In this document: in pieces, positions 9,440 through 18,017 of the stretch
Layout: every line of letters starts with the position of its first letter
Position numbering within the stretch: the stretch's first letter is position 1
DNA from: Oscillospiraceae bacterium
GTDB lineage: Bacteria > Bacillota > Clostridia > UMGS1840
Direction: 5' to 3'
Assembly: GCA_015068645.1 (NCBI GenBank)
Contig: SVKD01000010.1
Location: forward strand, 31,317 to 95,316
Length of the DNA: 64,000 bases
The notes under the pieces: model-generated
The model's database searches: none
Told to the model about the DNA's origin: nothing
What the model saw: the letters and a program-made list of their open reading frames with translations, nothing else
Translations under genes and position numbers: made by a program

Positions 9440-9967
9440 ATGGATACAATACAAGTGATTGCACAAATATTGGGAATGCTGACCGTTGTGCTTGGAATTT
9501 TAGCATATCAGGTGAAAACAGACAAGCAACTTTTGGTTGTGAATTTGTTGGATTGTGGCGTGTTTGCCGCTCACTATTTTTTGTTGGGTGCTATTCCCGG
9601 TGCGGTGTTAAACACGGTAGGAGTTCTTAGAAGTCTGGTGTACTATCACAAGAATAAAAGTTTTTACAGGCCCAAATTATTCCCCGTTTTATTTGCCTTT
9701 TTAATGCTTGTTTTAGGCATTTGGTCATCGGTTGTGGCCGGAGATGGTATTCACGCTGTTTTAGTCATTGCAGCTCTTGTGATAAACACCTTATGCTTAT
9801 CTTTTAAAAGTGCCCAAAAAATCCGTATCAGTGTACTGATTACTTGTCCGATGGTGCTGATTTATGATATTATTGTGCATTCCGTGGGCGGTGCTGTTTA
9901 CGAATCGGTAGCCATTGTGTCTGCTATAATCGGCATTATCCGATATCATAATCAAGAAGAAAAATAA
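9440..9967 (+). CDS. YgjV-like integral membrane protein
   Basis: A 175-aa protein with about six hydrophobic helices and a pattern like the YgjV (Imp-YgjV) family: short N-terminus, LGILAYQVKTDKQLL, then NLLDCGVFAAHYFLLGA, GAVLNTVGVLRSLVYY. The function of the family is unknown. ATG 9440 with GAGG at 9428-9431 is preferred; the frame extends upstream without a convincing start. A second, more distant member of the same family lies at 30784. No neighbour gives a functional hint. Confidence 0.7.
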   Translation: MDTIQVIAQILGMLTVVLGILAYQVKTDKQLLVVNLLDCGVFAAHYFLLGAIPGAVLNTVGVLRSLVYYHKNKSFYRPKLFPVLFAFLMLVLGIWSSVVAGDGIHAVLVIAALVINTLCLSFKSAQKIRISVLITCPMVLIYDIIVHSVGGAVYESVAIVSAIIGIIRYHNQEEK

Positions 9968-10035
9968 TCATATAAAAACTGACAACTAAGATGAACCCAT
10001 ATAGAAGAAATTTAAAATGAAATGGAGAACAGAAA

Positions 10036-12156
10036 ATGAAGCATTTTATTTTCAACAAAGAACGTATGGACTTTCGTTATAGTTCCGGTACTACCATTTA
10101 TAACGAAAAACTTTGGGACGGCAGATTAGTGAGTATTAACTACTGCGCAACCGGTATGCCCCCCCACGATCACGACTGCGTGATGGAAGCTCCTGTAACT
10201 GCTTTTGACCTGGCAGTTGACGGCAAGGATGCCACCTTTGGCTGGGAATTTGAAAACTGGGAAACCAAAGAAGAAGCATCCGGCAGAGCTTATGCGGAAT
10301 TGACTTTAAAAAATCCCAAATTGCAATTACAGATGAGAGTGCAGACTTATTGCGGTGAAAACGGATTCTTCTCCCGTCATATTTATATTAAAAACTTATC
10401 CGATAAACCTCAGTCTATCACCAAAATTTCTCCCCTTTGCGGTACCTTATGGGAAAAGAAACACGATGTGAAAGACTCCTTGGGCGACTATGATCAATCC
10501 TTGGTTTATGTGGGTTGTTTCAAAGATAATCATTGGGGTGCAGAAGGTAATTTTGACTGGTACAATGTGCCTTACAATGCTTGGGTTTCTTTTGGCGGTG
10601 AAAATGGACGTAGCGGTCATGGTCATCCTTTTGCCATTGCAAAAAATGACCTTTTGGGCGGATATTTTGTATGTCAGATGGAATGGGGCGCAAACTGGAA
10701 GTTTGCATTCAAAAACGATTTTAGAAACTTTGCGGCAACCGATAACAACGGTTTGAAACCCTATATCCGTGTAAAATTCAATCTGTCTCCCGAAGCACCT
10801 GCACCTATGCGTGTGATGGAAGCGGGAGAAGAAGTGGAAGCACCCCGCATCCATTTTGGTTTTGGTTACAACGATTTTGACGATACCATTTACAATCTCC
10901 ATACCTATCAGAGAAAATATTTATTACATAGACCCAGCCGTGGTTATGATATGATTTCCTATGACCATTGGGGTTATATGGAACACGAAATGACCGAAGA
11001 AAAACTGCTTATCGAAGTGGAACGTGCTGCAAAATTAGGTGCAGAAATTTTCGTGGTGGATGCCGGATGGTACGGCAGAGCAGATAAAAACTTCTGGTTA
11101 AGCGTTGGGGATTGGCATATGTGTCATCTGGAAAATGACCTGCATCCCGTGGTAAAACGTGCAAAAGAACTGGGCTTGAAATTCGGCCTTTGGGTAGAAC
11201 CGGAAGCTTGGGGTATTGATAGCTTGGCACGTGAAGAACATCCCGGTTGGTTGCTCCAGCGTTACGGTCACGGTATCGAACGTGTGATTGATTTTTCTCA
11301 TCCCGAAGCAGAAAAATATATTGAAGATGTGCTTTGCTCTTTAGTGGAAAAATATGACCTGGATATGATTCGTTTAGACTACAACAACGGTTATATCGGA
11401 GAAGGCGGCTTCAATGAAAACGGTGAATACTTAGAAAACAGCCATTGGCGTAACGTGGAAGCTATCCACAGAATTTTTGATAACATTCACAAAAAATATC
11501 CCGATCTGCACTTGGAAAACTGTGCATCCGGTGGCGGTAGAACTGACCTTGGTATGATGACAAGATTCTCTAAAACCCAGTTCTCCGACTGGTATAAATT
11601 CCCCAGAATTGCAAAAACCTTCAACGGTATGTCTATGTGCTTACCGCCGGAATGTTTAATGTTTATCTACGGCTCTGCCATGAGTGCATCTGCTTACGGT
11701 AATGCAGAATCTCAGCTGCAGATGACCATTCAGGGGATTCCTCAGCTGTCCGGTTATGCCCGTTATGAAGAAGAAGGCAATCCGGCTTTAGAAGCAATGA
11801 TTCAGAAGTACTTAAAACTCTTTAAGGAATACATCAGACCCATTCATAACAAAGTGAAACTTTATCATCACACTCCTGTGGTGGGTGGATTCTCCGGCAG
11901 AGGTTGGGTGGTAACTGAAGCTATGCTTCCCGACGGTACTAAAGGTTATGTGAACATCAACCGTCTGCCCAATACCGAGGAAGACACCTGGCAGTTGAAA
12001 CTGAAAGGTTGTGACTGCACCAAAGATTATATCTTGACCGATGTGGCAACCGGTAAACAGTTTGTAACCAGCGGATACAGCTTATTCTCTCAGGGAATGC
12101 CTGTTACTCTGGATGCATCTTTAACTTCCAAAATGTTCTTGGTGGAAATGAAATAA
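10036..12156 (+). CDS. Alpha-galactosidase, GH36 family
   Basis: Retaining alpha-galactosidase of 706 aa that would release galactose from raffinose-type or galactomannan oligosaccharides; no signal peptide, so cytoplasmic. An N-terminal beta-sandwich (about 1-300) precedes the TIM barrel with VDAGWYG, GLWVEPEAW, DMIRLDYNNG (nucleophile D448) and LENCASGGGR, then FSDWYKF (acid/base D518). The C-terminal region is a small beta domain. ATG 10036 follows TGGAGA. Its length is typical for GH36. It ends at a strong terminator, so it is likely a single-gene unit. Confidence 0.88.
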   Translation: MKHFIFNKERMDFRYSSGTTIYNEKLWDGRLVSINYCATGMPPHDHDCVMEAPVTAFDLAVDGKDATFGWEFENWETKEEASGRAYAELTLKNPKLQLQMRVQTYCGENGFFSRHIYIKNLSDKPQSITKISPLCGTLWEKKHDVKDSLGDYDQSLVYVGCFKDNHWGAEGNFDWYNVPYNAWVSFGGENGRSGHGHPFAIAKNDLLGGYFVCQMEWGANWKFAFKNDFRNFAATDNNGLKPYIRVKFNLSPEAPAPMRVMEAGEEVEAPRIHFGFGYNDFDDTIYNLHTYQRKYLLHRPSRGYDMISYDHWGYMEHEMTEEKLLIEVERAAKLGAEIFVVDAGWYGRADKNFWLSVGDWHMCHLENDLHPVVKRAKELGLKFGLWVEPEAWGIDSLAREEHPGWLLQRYGHGIERVIDFSHPEAEKYIEDVLCSLVEKYDLDMIRLDYNNGYIGEGGFNENGEYLENSHWRNVEAIHRIFDNIHKKYPDLHLENCASGGGRTDLGMMTRFSKTQFSDWYKFPRIAKTFNGMSMCLPPECLMFIYGSAMSASAYGNAESQLQMTIQGIPQLSGYARYEEEGNPALEAMIQKYLKLFKEYIRPIHNKVKLYHHTPVVGGFSGRGWVVTEAMLPDGTKGYVNINRLPNTEEDTWQLKLKGCDCTKDYILTDVATGKQFVTSGYSLFSQGMPVTLDASLTSKMFLVEMK

Positions 12157-12166
12157 TTTATGATTT

Positions 12167-12211
12167 TAAAATGACAATATCTCTGTTACTGAGATATTGT
12201 CATTTTTTTAT
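12167..12211 (+). terminator. Rho-independent terminator, member of the ATGACAATA hairpin family
   Basis: Arms ATGACAATATCTC (12171-12183) and GAGATATTGTCAT (12191-12203), loop TGTTACT, then a T run. It shares the outer nine base pairs with the elements at 2014, 8143 and 27462. Its loop reads as the complement of theirs, and no -10 box follows, so it appears to be a terminator only. Confidence 0.9.
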
Positions 12212-12287
12212 CAAACTTAGAAAAAAATCACCAAAAAAAAGTTGTTTATTTTGTGGGAATCATCGGGGAGAACGAGCGCAAAATTTG

Positions 12288-12316
12288 TTGACTTTTGAAA
12301 GCTTATGTGATATAAT
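12288..12316 (+). promoter_or_regulatory. Promoter of xpt
   Basis: TTGACT (12288-12293), 17-bp spacer, TATAAT (12311-12316) with an extended -10 TGA just before it. The leader to the coding start is only about 35 bases, too short for a purine riboswitch. Confidence 0.85.
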
Positions 12317-12359
12317 TTATCTATTAAAATATGTTCTTGGTTAAAAGGAGTGATTCATC

Positions 12360-12932
12360 ATTCTTGCGTTAGAAGAAAAAATCTTAAAAGAGGGTACCGT
12401 GTTACCCGGAGATATCCTGAAAGTGGATTGCTTTTTAAATCACAGATTGGATGTTCCTTTTTTGATGGAAATGGGGACAGAAATTGCCCGTTTGTATGAA
12501 AATGAGGGCGTTAATAAAATTGTTACCATCGAAACATCGGGGATTCCCATTGCATTTGCGGCGGCTCAGTTTTTGAATGTGCCGGTGATTTTTGCTAAAA
12601 AAGATAAATCCGGCAATATTTCCGACAGGGTTTATTCTGCCCGTGTGGAATCCTTCACCCGCAAAAATGTGTATGATGCCGTGGTAAGTAAAGAATATTT
12701 GGAAGCCGATGATAAGGTTCTTTTAATTGATGATTTTCTTGCCAAAGGAAATGCGCTTCACGGATTGATTCATATTGTGAATCAGGCCGGGGCATCCTTG
12801 GCAGGTTGTGTGGTTGCCATTGAAAAAGGGTTTCAGGGCGGCGGAGATGAGTTGAGAGCGCAGGGAATCCGCGTGGATTCTTTAGCAATTATTGAATCGA
12901 TGACTGACGATTCGTTAACCTTCCGCAAATAA
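12360..12932 (+). CDS. xpt: Xanthine phosphoribosyltransferase
   Basis: Converts xanthine and PRPP to XMP in purine salvage. The PRPP-binding loop VLLIDDFLAKGNA and the N-terminal pattern LEEKILKEG...VLKVDxFLNH match Bacillus-type Xpt. The frame is open from 12354 but has no ATG, GTG or TTG before GTG 12399. Starting there would remove 13 residues that correspond to conserved sequence. AGGAG at 12346-12350 is correctly placed for a start at ATT 12360 or ATC 12357, giving 190-191 aa like the 194-aa Bacillus enzyme. I annotate ATT 12360; GTG 12399, with AGAGGG four bases upstream, is the alternative. It heads a nucleoside uptake gene set. Confidence 0.88.
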   Translation: MLALEEKILKEGTVLPGDILKVDCFLNHRLDVPFLMEMGTEIARLYENEGVNKIVTIETSGIPIAFAAAQFLNVPVIFAKKDKSGNISDRVYSARVESFTRKNVYDAVVSKEYLEADDKVLLIDDFLAKGNALHGLIHIVNQAGASLAGCVVAIEKGFQGGGDELRAQGIRVDSLAIIESMTDDSLTFRK

Positions 12933-12963
12933 CATTGTAAGAAAAAAACAAAATAAATAAAAA

Positions 12964-12986
12964 TTGCCTCAAAGAGGCAAGGAGGG
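12964..12986 (+). promoter_or_regulatory. Stem-loop abutting the Shine-Dalgarno of the BMP lipoprotein gene
   Basis: TTGCCTC (12964-12970), loop AAA, GAGGCAA (12974-12980), with the ribosome site AAGGAGGG beginning at the stem's last bases. There is no T run, so it is not a terminator; it may stabilise the mRNA or modulate initiation. Confidence 0.55.
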
Positions 12987-12994
12987 TATTTCAA

Positions 12995-14206
12995 ATGAAA
13001 AAAATCCTTTCACTTCTGCTCGTTGCAGTAATGCTCTTAGGCGTATTAACCGCTTGCGGCGGCGAAACCACCAAAGAAGATGCTGTTGCATCTGATCTGA
13101 CAATCGGTTTCATCTTCCTGCACGACGAAAACTCCACCTACGACAAAAACTTTTTGGACGCTGCTGAAGCTGCAACCAAAGAACTTGGTCTGAGCCCTGA
13201 AAACGTAATTATGAAGACCAACGTTCCTGAAGGTAACGAATGTTACGAAGCAGCAGCAGACTTAGCTGACCAGGGTTGCGATATCGTATTTGCAAACAGC
13301 TTTGGTCACGAACCCTACATGTTGCAGGCTGCAAAAGAATTCCCCGATGTAGAGTTCTGCCATGCAACTGGTACTACTGCTCATACTGAAAATGTTGCAA
13401 ACTTCCACAATGCATTTGCTTCCATCTATGAAGGCAGATACTTAGCAGGTATTGCAGCAGGTATGAAATTAAACGAAATGATCGAAAGCGGTAAAATCAC
13501 TGCTGACCAGGCAAAAATGGGTTATGTTGGTGCATACACCTATGCTGAAGTTGTTTCCGGTTACACCTCTTTCTATTTAGGTGCAAAATCTGTTTGTCCT
13601 TCCGTTACTATGGAAGTTCAGTTCACCGGCAGCTGGTATGATGAAGCTTTAGAAAAAGAAGCAGCAACCAAACTGCTGTCCAACAACTGTGTATTAATCA
13701 GCCAGCATGCTGACTCTATGGGCGCTCCCACTGCTTGTGAAAATGCAGGCGTTCCCAACGTTTCTTATAATGGAAGCACTCAGGAAGCTTGTCCTGAAAC
13801 CTTCATCGTTTCTTCCAGAATCGACTGGGCTCCTTACTTCAAATATATCATTAACTGTGTTGGAAACGGTGAAACCATCGCTACTGACTGGTGTGAAGGT
13901 TTCGAAGCAGGTTCTGTAAAACTGACTGATGTAAACGAAGCAGTTGCAGCAGAAGGCACCAAAGAAGCTTTAGAAGAAGCGAAAGCAAAATTAATCGCAG
14001 GCGAAATTAAAGTGTTTGATACCGCTACCTTCACCGTTGAAGGAAAAACCTTAGATTCCTATATGGCAGACGTTGATACCGATGCCGATTATGAAAAAGA
14101 TACTGAAGCTATCGCAGACGGTTACTTCCATGAATCCGAATACCGCAGCGCACCTTACTTCGATATCAACATCGACGGAATTACCTTGTTAAACAGCGCA
14201 TTCTAA
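12995..14206 (+). CDS. BMP-family nucleoside-binding lipoprotein (ABC importer)
   Basis: Extracellular substrate-binding lipoprotein of 403 aa. The signal peptide ends in lipobox LTAC (C21). The body shows the periplasmic-binding fold of the Bmp/PnrA/Med family: LTIGFIFLHDENSTYD at the start and the DIVFANSFGHEP and MGYVGAYTYAEVVSG segments, all typical. Known PnrA-type proteins bind purine nucleosides, and B. subtilis NupN is a homologous guanosine-import component. Three transporter genes follow on the same strand, and xpt precedes it by 62 bases, so purine nucleosides or bases are the likely cargo. The ribosome site GGAGGG is very strong. Confidence 0.9.
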   Translation: MKKILSLLLVAVMLLGVLTACGGETTKEDAVASDLTIGFIFLHDENSTYDKNFLDAAEAATKELGLSPENVIMKTNVPEGNECYEAAADLADQGCDIVFANSFGHEPYMLQAAKEFPDVEFCHATGTTAHTENVANFHNAFASIYEGRYLAGIAAGMKLNEMIESGKITADQAKMGYVGAYTYAEVVSGYTSFYLGAKSVCPSVTMEVQFTGSWYDEALEKEAATKLLSNNCVLISQHADSMGAPTACENAGVPNVSYNGSTQEACPETFIVSSRIDWAPYFKYIINCVGNGETIATDWCEGFEAGSVKLTDVNEAVAAEGTKEALEEAKAKLIAGEIKVFDTATFTVEGKTLDSYMADVDTDADYEKDTEAIADGYFHESEYRSAPYFDINIDGITLLNSAF

Positions 14207-14220
14207 TTAAGCCTGATTGT

Positions 14221-14247
14221 ATAGGGCGGGGATTTTCTCCGCCCTAT
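14221..14247 (+). terminator. GC-rich hairpin after the binding-protein gene
   Basis: ATAGGGCGG (14221-14229) pairs with CCGCCCTAT (14239-14247); the following CTTCGGTTTT is a weak T tract. It is probably a leaky terminator or an mRNA 3'-end stabiliser. Confidence 0.65.
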
Positions 14248-14268
14248 CTTCGGTTTTAGCACGTATGC

Positions 14269-14308
14269 GCGGTTTCCCAAGCAAAAGGCTGTGTGTTTGG
14301 GAAACCGC
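14269..14308 (+). repeat. Second perfect hairpin between binding protein and ATPase
   Basis: GCGGTTTCCCAA (14269-14280) and TTGGGAAACCGC (14297-14308) form a 12-bp perfect stem with a 16-base loop. There is no T run. It lies 29 bases before the ATPase start. Confidence 0.7.
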
Positions 14309-14337
14309 ACAGAAAACTATAAAAATTGGAGATTGCT

Positions 14338-15897
14338 ATGGAACAAAATGTGGCATTGGAATTAAAAAATATTACGAAAACTTTTGGTAGTGTGGTTGCC
14401 AATAAAAACGTTTGTTTAAACGTGAGGAAGGGCGAAATTCTTTCTATCTTAGGAGAAAACGGAAGCGGTAAGACCACATTGATGAATATGGTGTCCGGAA
14501 TTTATTATCCTGATAGCGGCAGTATTTTTGTGAATGGAGAAGAGGTGAGAATTGCTTCTCCTAAAGATGCATTCCGCTATAAAATCGGGATGATTCACCA
14601 GCATTTTAAACTGGTGAATGTGTTTACTGCGGCAGAAAATATTATTTTGGGTTTGGAAGATGAAAAAGGATTTGATGTTGCCAAATCGGTTGAAAGAATT
14701 AAAGAAATCACCGAACAGTATGGATTTGAGCTGGACCCTGATAAGAAAATTTATGAAATGTCTGTGTCTGAAAAACAGACTGTGGAAATTATCAAGGTGC
14801 TCTTTCGCGGAGCAGATATTCTGATTTTAGATGAGCCCACTGCAGTATTGACTCCTCAGGAAACCACTAAGCTGTTTTCTGTGCTTCGCAATATGCGTGA
14901 GGACGGAAAAGCGATTATCATCATTACCCATAAACTACACGAAGTGCTATCCCTATCCGATAATGTGGCGGTGCTTCGAAAAGGGGAATATATCGGCACT
15001 GTGAAAACTGCCCAAACCAATGAATCAGAACTTACTGAAATGATGGTTGGTAAAAAAATCTCCTTAAATATTGAACGAAGTGAACCTAAAAATATGCAGG
15101 ATCGTTTGGTAGTGAAAAATATTGATTGCGTGAACAGGGAAGGTATCAAACTTTTAGACAATGTTTCCTTCACAGCCCGTTCCGGTGAAATTTTAGGGAT
15201 TGCCGGAATTGCAGGAAGCGGACAGAGAGAGCTTCTGGAGGCAATTGCAGGTCTTCAGCATTTAGAAGATGGCGAAATCCTGTACCTGAATCCGAAAACC
15301 GATGTAGTGGAAAATTTGCGTGATAAAACGCCTCTGGAAATTCGTCAGATGGGGGTGAGGCTTGCGTTTGTTCCCGAAGATCGTCTTGGTATGGGCTTGG
15401 TTGGCAATATGGACATTGTGGATAACATGATGCTACGAAGCTATAAAAAAGGAAAAACCTTCTTCCTGCAGAGAAAGAAACCGAAAAGTTTAGCAGAAGA
15501 AATTATTGAACGTCTGGAAGTGGTAACTCCTTCCTCAAGCACTCCCGTAAGAAGATTATCCGGGGGTAATGTGCAAAAAATTCTGGTTGGGCGTGAAATT
15601 GCATCTTCTCCCACGGTGTTAATGGCAGCATATCCCGTAAGAGGCTTAGATATTAACTCTTCTTACACCATCTATAATCTGTTAAACGAACAGAAAGAAA
15701 AAGGCGTAGCGGTTATTTTTGTGGGAGAAGACCTAGATGTGTTACTGGAACTTTGCGACAGGATTTTAGTAATCGGCTCCGGCAAAATTACCGGCATTGT
15801 AGATGGAAGACAGGCAACTAAAGAAGAAATTGGTATTTTAATGACCAAGTCTGCCAAGGATGATTCCGACAAATTGAAAGGAGGTGCCAAACAATGA
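14338..15897 (+). CDS. Nucleoside/sugar-type ABC transporter ATP-binding protein (two NBDs)
   Basis: A 519-aa ATPase with two nucleotide-binding domains that energises uptake together with the two permeases downstream. NBD1 has Walker A GENGSGKT and Walker B ILILDEPTA. NBD2 is degenerate, as usual in this RbsA/YufO-like family: GIAGSGQREL for Walker A, LSGGNVQK signature and MAAYPVRGLD for Walker B. ATG 14338 with GGAG at 14328-14331 is preferred over TTG 14326. It overlaps the next gene by four bases (ATGA). It corresponds by position and type to NupO of B. subtilis. Confidence 0.93.
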   Translation: MEQNVALELKNITKTFGSVVANKNVCLNVRKGEILSILGENGSGKTTLMNMVSGIYYPDSGSIFVNGEEVRIASPKDAFRYKIGMIHQHFKLVNVFTAAENIILGLEDEKGFDVAKSVERIKEITEQYGFELDPDKKIYEMSVSEKQTVEIIKVLFRGADILILDEPTAVLTPQETTKLFSVLRNMREDGKAIIIITHKLHEVLSLSDNVAVLRKGEYIGTVKTAQTNESELTEMMVGKKISLNIERSEPKNMQDRLVVKNIDCVNREGIKLLDNVSFTARSGEILGIAGIAGSGQRELLEAIAGLQHLEDGEILYLNPKTDVVENLRDKTPLEIRQMGVRLAFVPEDRLGMGLVGNMDIVDNMMLRSYKKGKTFFLQRKKPKSLAEEIIERLEVVTPSSSTPVRRLSGGNVQKILVGREIASSPTVLMAAYPVRGLDINSSYTIYNLLNEQKEKGVAVIFVGEDLDVLLELCDRILVIGSGKITGIVDGRQATKEEIGILMTKSAKDDSDKLKGGAKQ

Positions 15898-17003
15898 AGC
15901 AATTAAAAAAGCAACCTGCAACCAAAGGCGGCGGTCTTCATCCGCATATTGTAAAGCGTGACGATATTGCCTGGTGGGAAGGCTGGATGATTCGTGCAAT
16001 TGCGATTGTATTGGCACTGGTTGTGTGTAGTATTGTGACCATCTCCTTAACGAAATTGGATCCTCTCAAAATGTATCAAACGATGATGAAAGGGGCCGTG
16101 GGAACTCCACGTCTTACCTGGAATCTGATTCAGAACACTGCAATGCTTCTTTGTGTGGCATTGGCTGTAACTCCTGCATTTAAAATGAAATTCTGGAATA
16201 TCGGTGCAGAAGGACAGGTTTTAATCGGAGGTTTGGCGTCAGCCTGCTGTATGATTTTTTTAGGAGAAAAATTGCCTACGGGTGCATTGATTGCGGTGAC
16301 TTTCATTGCTTCGGTTGCAGCAGGTTCTCTTTGGGGATTGATTCCTGCATATTTTAAAACCCGAATCAATGCCAATGAAACCTTATTCACCTTAATGATG
16401 AACTATATTGCCATTCAATTGGTGGCATACTTTACTTTGGAGATGTCTATGCCGAAAGGGTCCGGTACTCCCAGAGTATTGGAATTCGGACAACTCCCCA
16501 CGGTTTTAGGTCAGAAATATATGTTAAATATCATCATTGTGGCAGTGATTACCGTTTTGATGTATATTTATCTGAAGTATAGTAAGCAAGGATACGAAAT
16601 ATCAGTAGTGGGTGAAAGCGTGAACACTGCCAGATATATCGGCATCAATGTGAAGAAGGTAATGCTTCGCACCATGGCAATTTCAGGTGCTATTTGCGGG
16701 ATTGCCGGATTTTTACTGGTAGCAGGCACAGACCATTCGTTGAAAGGTGACACCGCAGGCGGAAGAGGTTATACTGCAATTATGGTGTCCTGGCTTGCTA
16801 AATTCAATCCTATTTACATGGTTTTGACTTCTCTGCTTATCGTGTTTTTGGAAAAAGGTGCTTCCAAAATATCTGAAGTATATCGTTTGAATTCATCATT
16901 CTCCGATATTATCACGGGAATTATCATATTTTTTATTATCGGAGCAGAATTCTTCATTAACTATAAACTGAAATTCAAAGGCAAGGAGGAACAGGTATGG
17001 TAA
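15894..17003 (+). CDS. ABC transporter permease (nucleoside type, NupP-like)
   Basis: Integral membrane subunit of 369 aa with a single N-terminal helix followed by about eight more. The segment FWNIGAEGQVLIGGLAS is the family hallmark (branched-chain amino acid/ribose-type permease fold), followed by FKTRINANETLFTLMMNYIA. It overlaps the ATPase by ATGA and is preceded by AAAGGAGG, and it overlaps the second permease by seven bases. It forms the transmembrane pathway with the product of the next gene. Confidence 0.92.
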   Translation: MKQLKKQPATKGGGLHPHIVKRDDIAWWEGWMIRAIAIVLALVVCSIVTISLTKLDPLKMYQTMMKGAVGTPRLTWNLIQNTAMLLCVALAVTPAFKMKFWNIGAEGQVLIGGLASACCMIFLGEKLPTGALIAVTFIASVAAGSLWGLIPAYFKTRINANETLFTLMMNYIAIQLVAYFTLEMSMPKGSGTPRVLEFGQLPTVLGQKYMLNIIIVAVITVLMYIYLKYSKQGYEISVVGESVNTARYIGINVKKVMLRTMAISGAICGIAGFLLVAGTDHSLKGDTAGGRGYTAIMVSWLAKFNPIYMVLTSLLIVFLEKGASKISEVYRLNSSFSDIITGIIIFFIIGAEFFINYKLKFKGKEEQVW

Positions 17004-17974
17004 CAACAATTATCCAACGTGCAATCATGCAGGGGACTCCTTTATTGCTTGGTTCTACCGGTGAAATTCTCACCGAAAAATCAGGAAACCTGAATCTGGG
17101 AATTCCCGGTATTATGTATGTGGGAGCTATCAGCGGTGTGGCAGGTTCTTTTCTCTATGAGCACAGCGGAGTGGTTATGAATCCGCTTTTGGCAGTTCTG
17201 ATTCCGCTTTTTTGTTCCATTTTAGGTTCTCTTCTGATGGGGCTGATTTACTGTTTCTTAACCGTAACCCTTCGCGCAAACCAGAACGTAACAGGGTTAG
17301 CCCTTACCACCTTCGGCATTGGGATTGGGAATTTCTTCGGCGGTTCTCTCATAAAATTAGTGAACACCGATGTTCCCTCCATCTCTCTTTCCAGAACCAG
17401 TCAGATTTTTAAAACACAACTTCCTTTTGCCAATAGCTTAGGTTGGTTCGGGGACATCTTTTTATCTTATGGCTTTTTGGTATACGTTGCAATTGCGATT
17501 GCGCTGTTCAGTTCATTCCTCTTAAATAAAACCAGAGTTGGTCTTCATTTAAGGGCAGTGGGAGAAAGTCCTGAAACTGCAGATGCAGCAGGTATCAACG
17601 TAACCAAATATAAATACATTTTCACTTGTATCGGTAGTGCCATTGCAGGTCTTGGCGGCTTGTATTATGTGATGGATTATGCCAATGGTGTTTGGTCCAA
17701 CAACGGCTTTGGTGACCGTGGATGGTTGGCCATTGCTTTGGTTATTTTCTCTATGTGGCGACCGTCCTTAAGTATTTTAGGTTCCATTTTATTTGGATTT
17801 TTATATGTAATTCCCACTTACATTCCCAATATCAGTGTCAGCAGTAAACTGCTTTTTGATATGTTGCCCTATGTGGTAACTGTTATTGTGCTGATTATCA
17901 CCAGCATTCGTAACAGAAAAGAAAATCAACCTCCCGAAGCACTCGGCTTACCCTACTTCCGTGAGGAACGATAA
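16997..17974 (+). CDS. ABC transporter permease (nucleoside type, NupQ-like)
   Basis: Second integral membrane subunit, 325 aa, about nine hydrophobic segments. LLGSTGEILTEKSGNLNLGIPGIMYVGA is the characteristic N-terminal region of this permease class; RAVGESPETADAAGINV is the cytoplasmic coupling-type loop also seen in the partner permease. The start ATG 16997 lies within the end of the preceding gene with AAGGAGG at 16983-16989. With the binding protein, ATPase and first permease it completes a B-type nucleoside importer. Confidence 0.92.
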   Translation: MVTTIIQRAIMQGTPLLLGSTGEILTEKSGNLNLGIPGIMYVGAISGVAGSFLYEHSGVVMNPLLAVLIPLFCSILGSLLMGLIYCFLTVTLRANQNVTGLALTTFGIGIGNFFGGSLIKLVNTDVPSISLSRTSQIFKTQLPFANSLGWFGDIFLSYGFLVYVAIAIALFSSFLLNKTRVGLHLRAVGESPETADAAGINVTKYKYIFTCIGSAIAGLGGLYYVMDYANGVWSNNGFGDRGWLAIALVIFSMWRPSLSILGSILFGFLYVIPTYIPNISVSSKLLFDMLPYVVTVIVLIITSIRNRKENQPPEALGLPYFREER

Positions 17975-18017
17975 TTTATATATCCCAATAGACAACAGGT
18001 ATTAAAGGAGAAAAATT

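Noticed and set aside
12171..12225. A third promoter in the composite-element family
   Set aside because: The position 17 bp after TTGTCA reads GAAAAA, not a -10 box; xpt has its own promoter at 12288.
12317..12356. Purine riboswitch before xpt
   Set aside because: The leader is about 35 bases long with no aptamer-like pairing.
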